Below, piece after piece: positions 5,794 to 6,040 of a stretch of 6,040 nucleotides of DNA. The position numbers and the translations under genes were made by a program. The notes beneath the pieces are model-generated. The model worked only from the letters and a program-made list of their open reading frames with translations, was not told the origin of the DNA and made no database searches. Source of the stretch: an uncultured Mycoplasmatota bacterium (lineage in GTDB: Bacteria; Bacillota_I; Bacilli_A; RF39; UBA660); contig CAOKUH010000087.1 of assembly GCA_948472605.1 (NCBI GenBank), positions 1 to 6,040 of the forward strand, written 5' to 3'. Within the stretch, counting starts at the first letter, position 1. Each line of letters begins with the position of its first letter.

Positions 5794-6040
5794 TTTTTCT
5801 CAATTTCTTCTTTAAATTCTATAATTTCTTCTATTGATAAATTTGTACTCTTAGCTATTTGTTCATCATTTAATATTCCTAATTTAAGTAAATTTTTGGC
5901 TGTTTCTTTTAGTCTATTCATTCCTTGCTCTATACCTTTTGAATAGCCCTTTTCAAGTCCATAATCCTCTGCTGCTATTAAATCCTGTTTATGGGCCTCT
6001 TCTAAATTATAGTATCCTACAAACTCTGGATCTCTTGATA
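5790..6040 (-). CDS. C-terminal part of an Rpn / PD-(D/E)XK nuclease-transposase family protein
   Basis: The reading frame is open from the right edge to TAA at 5790-5792 and gives the last 82 residues; the start and the nuclease core lie outside the window. The visible part begins SRDPEFVGYYNLEEAHKQD, then has glycine every fourth residue (GLEKGYSKGIEQG, residues 27-39 of the fragment). It ends with a helical segment AKNLLKLGILNDEQIAKSTN and LSIEEIIEFKEEIEK. This layout (S-x-x-P-E and D/N-L-E-E-A-H, a charged glycine-periodic helix, then an A-K-x-L-L ... I-A-x-x-T-x-L-S-x-E-E-I tail) is characteristic of the C-termini of Rpn recombination-promoting nuclease / PF12784-type putative transposases. 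In that family the N-terminal part carries the PD-(D/E)XK nuclease, which I cannot check here. Such genes are often mobile or multicopy. A terminator candidate overlaps its stop, separating it from uvrA. Confidence 0.75.
   Translation of the reverse strand, partial: SRDPEFVGYYNLEEAHKQDLIAAEDYGLEKGYSKGIEQGMNRLKETAKNLLKLGILNDEQIAKSTNLSIEEIIEFKEEIEKN

Noticed and set aside
1..6040. CRISPR array, tRNA, rRNA or complete insertion sequence
   Set aside because: No regularly spaced repeats, no cloverleaf with CCA-type end and no terminal inverted repeats were seen.

Overview
The window is AT-rich, roughly 30 % G+C by eye, with strong AAAGGAG-type ribosome binding sites, UAA/UAG stops and normal use of TGG for tryptophan. 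All intact genes read through cleanly in the standard bacterial code. The order uvrA - lgt - trxB is a condensed form of a gene neighbourhood known from Bacillota. Together with a SipW/TasA-like exported protein and an Rpn-type nuclease/transposase tail, this suggests a low-GC Bacillota, probably an anaerobic or host-associated Bacilli or Clostridia lineage. The phylum is well supported. The finer placement is inference.

Layout from left to right. Bases 1-568 (minus strand) hold the N-terminal 189 residues of a secreted or surface protein whose C-terminus lies off the left edge. Bases 569-812 are a divergent intergenic region of 244 bp. It contains a 9+1+9 bp perfect palindrome (740-758), several TGCA elements and a possible 18-residue peptide ORF with a very good Shine-Dalgarno. 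Bases 813-1007 (plus strand) encode a 64-residue ribbon-helix-helix (Arc/MetJ fold) DNA-binding protein. It ends one base short of the convergent trxB gene. Bases 1009-1911 (trxB, thioredoxin reductase) and 1924-2736 (lgt, prolipoprotein diacylglyceryl transferase) form a tight two-gene minus-strand operon with its own extended -10 promoter at 2759-2787. Bases 2822-5638 (minus strand) encode UvrA, the damage-recognition ATPase of nucleotide excision repair. A strong promoter at 5700-5728 precedes it, with a degenerate LexA-like site in the spacer. Bases 5790-6040 (minus strand) are the last 82 codons of a gene resembling the Rpn / PD-(D/E)XK nuclease transposase family, truncated by the right edge.

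The core is ordinary housekeeping: DNA repair, lipoprotein maturation and thiol redox. The accessory interest lies at the left, where a small RHH regulator sits next to a palindromic candidate operator and is divergent from a surface-protein gene. A second point is the control and context of uvrA, which here is not directly preceded by uvrB. I did not find CRISPR arrays, tRNA or rRNA genes, a complete insertion sequence, or clear evidence for a novel multi-gene system.
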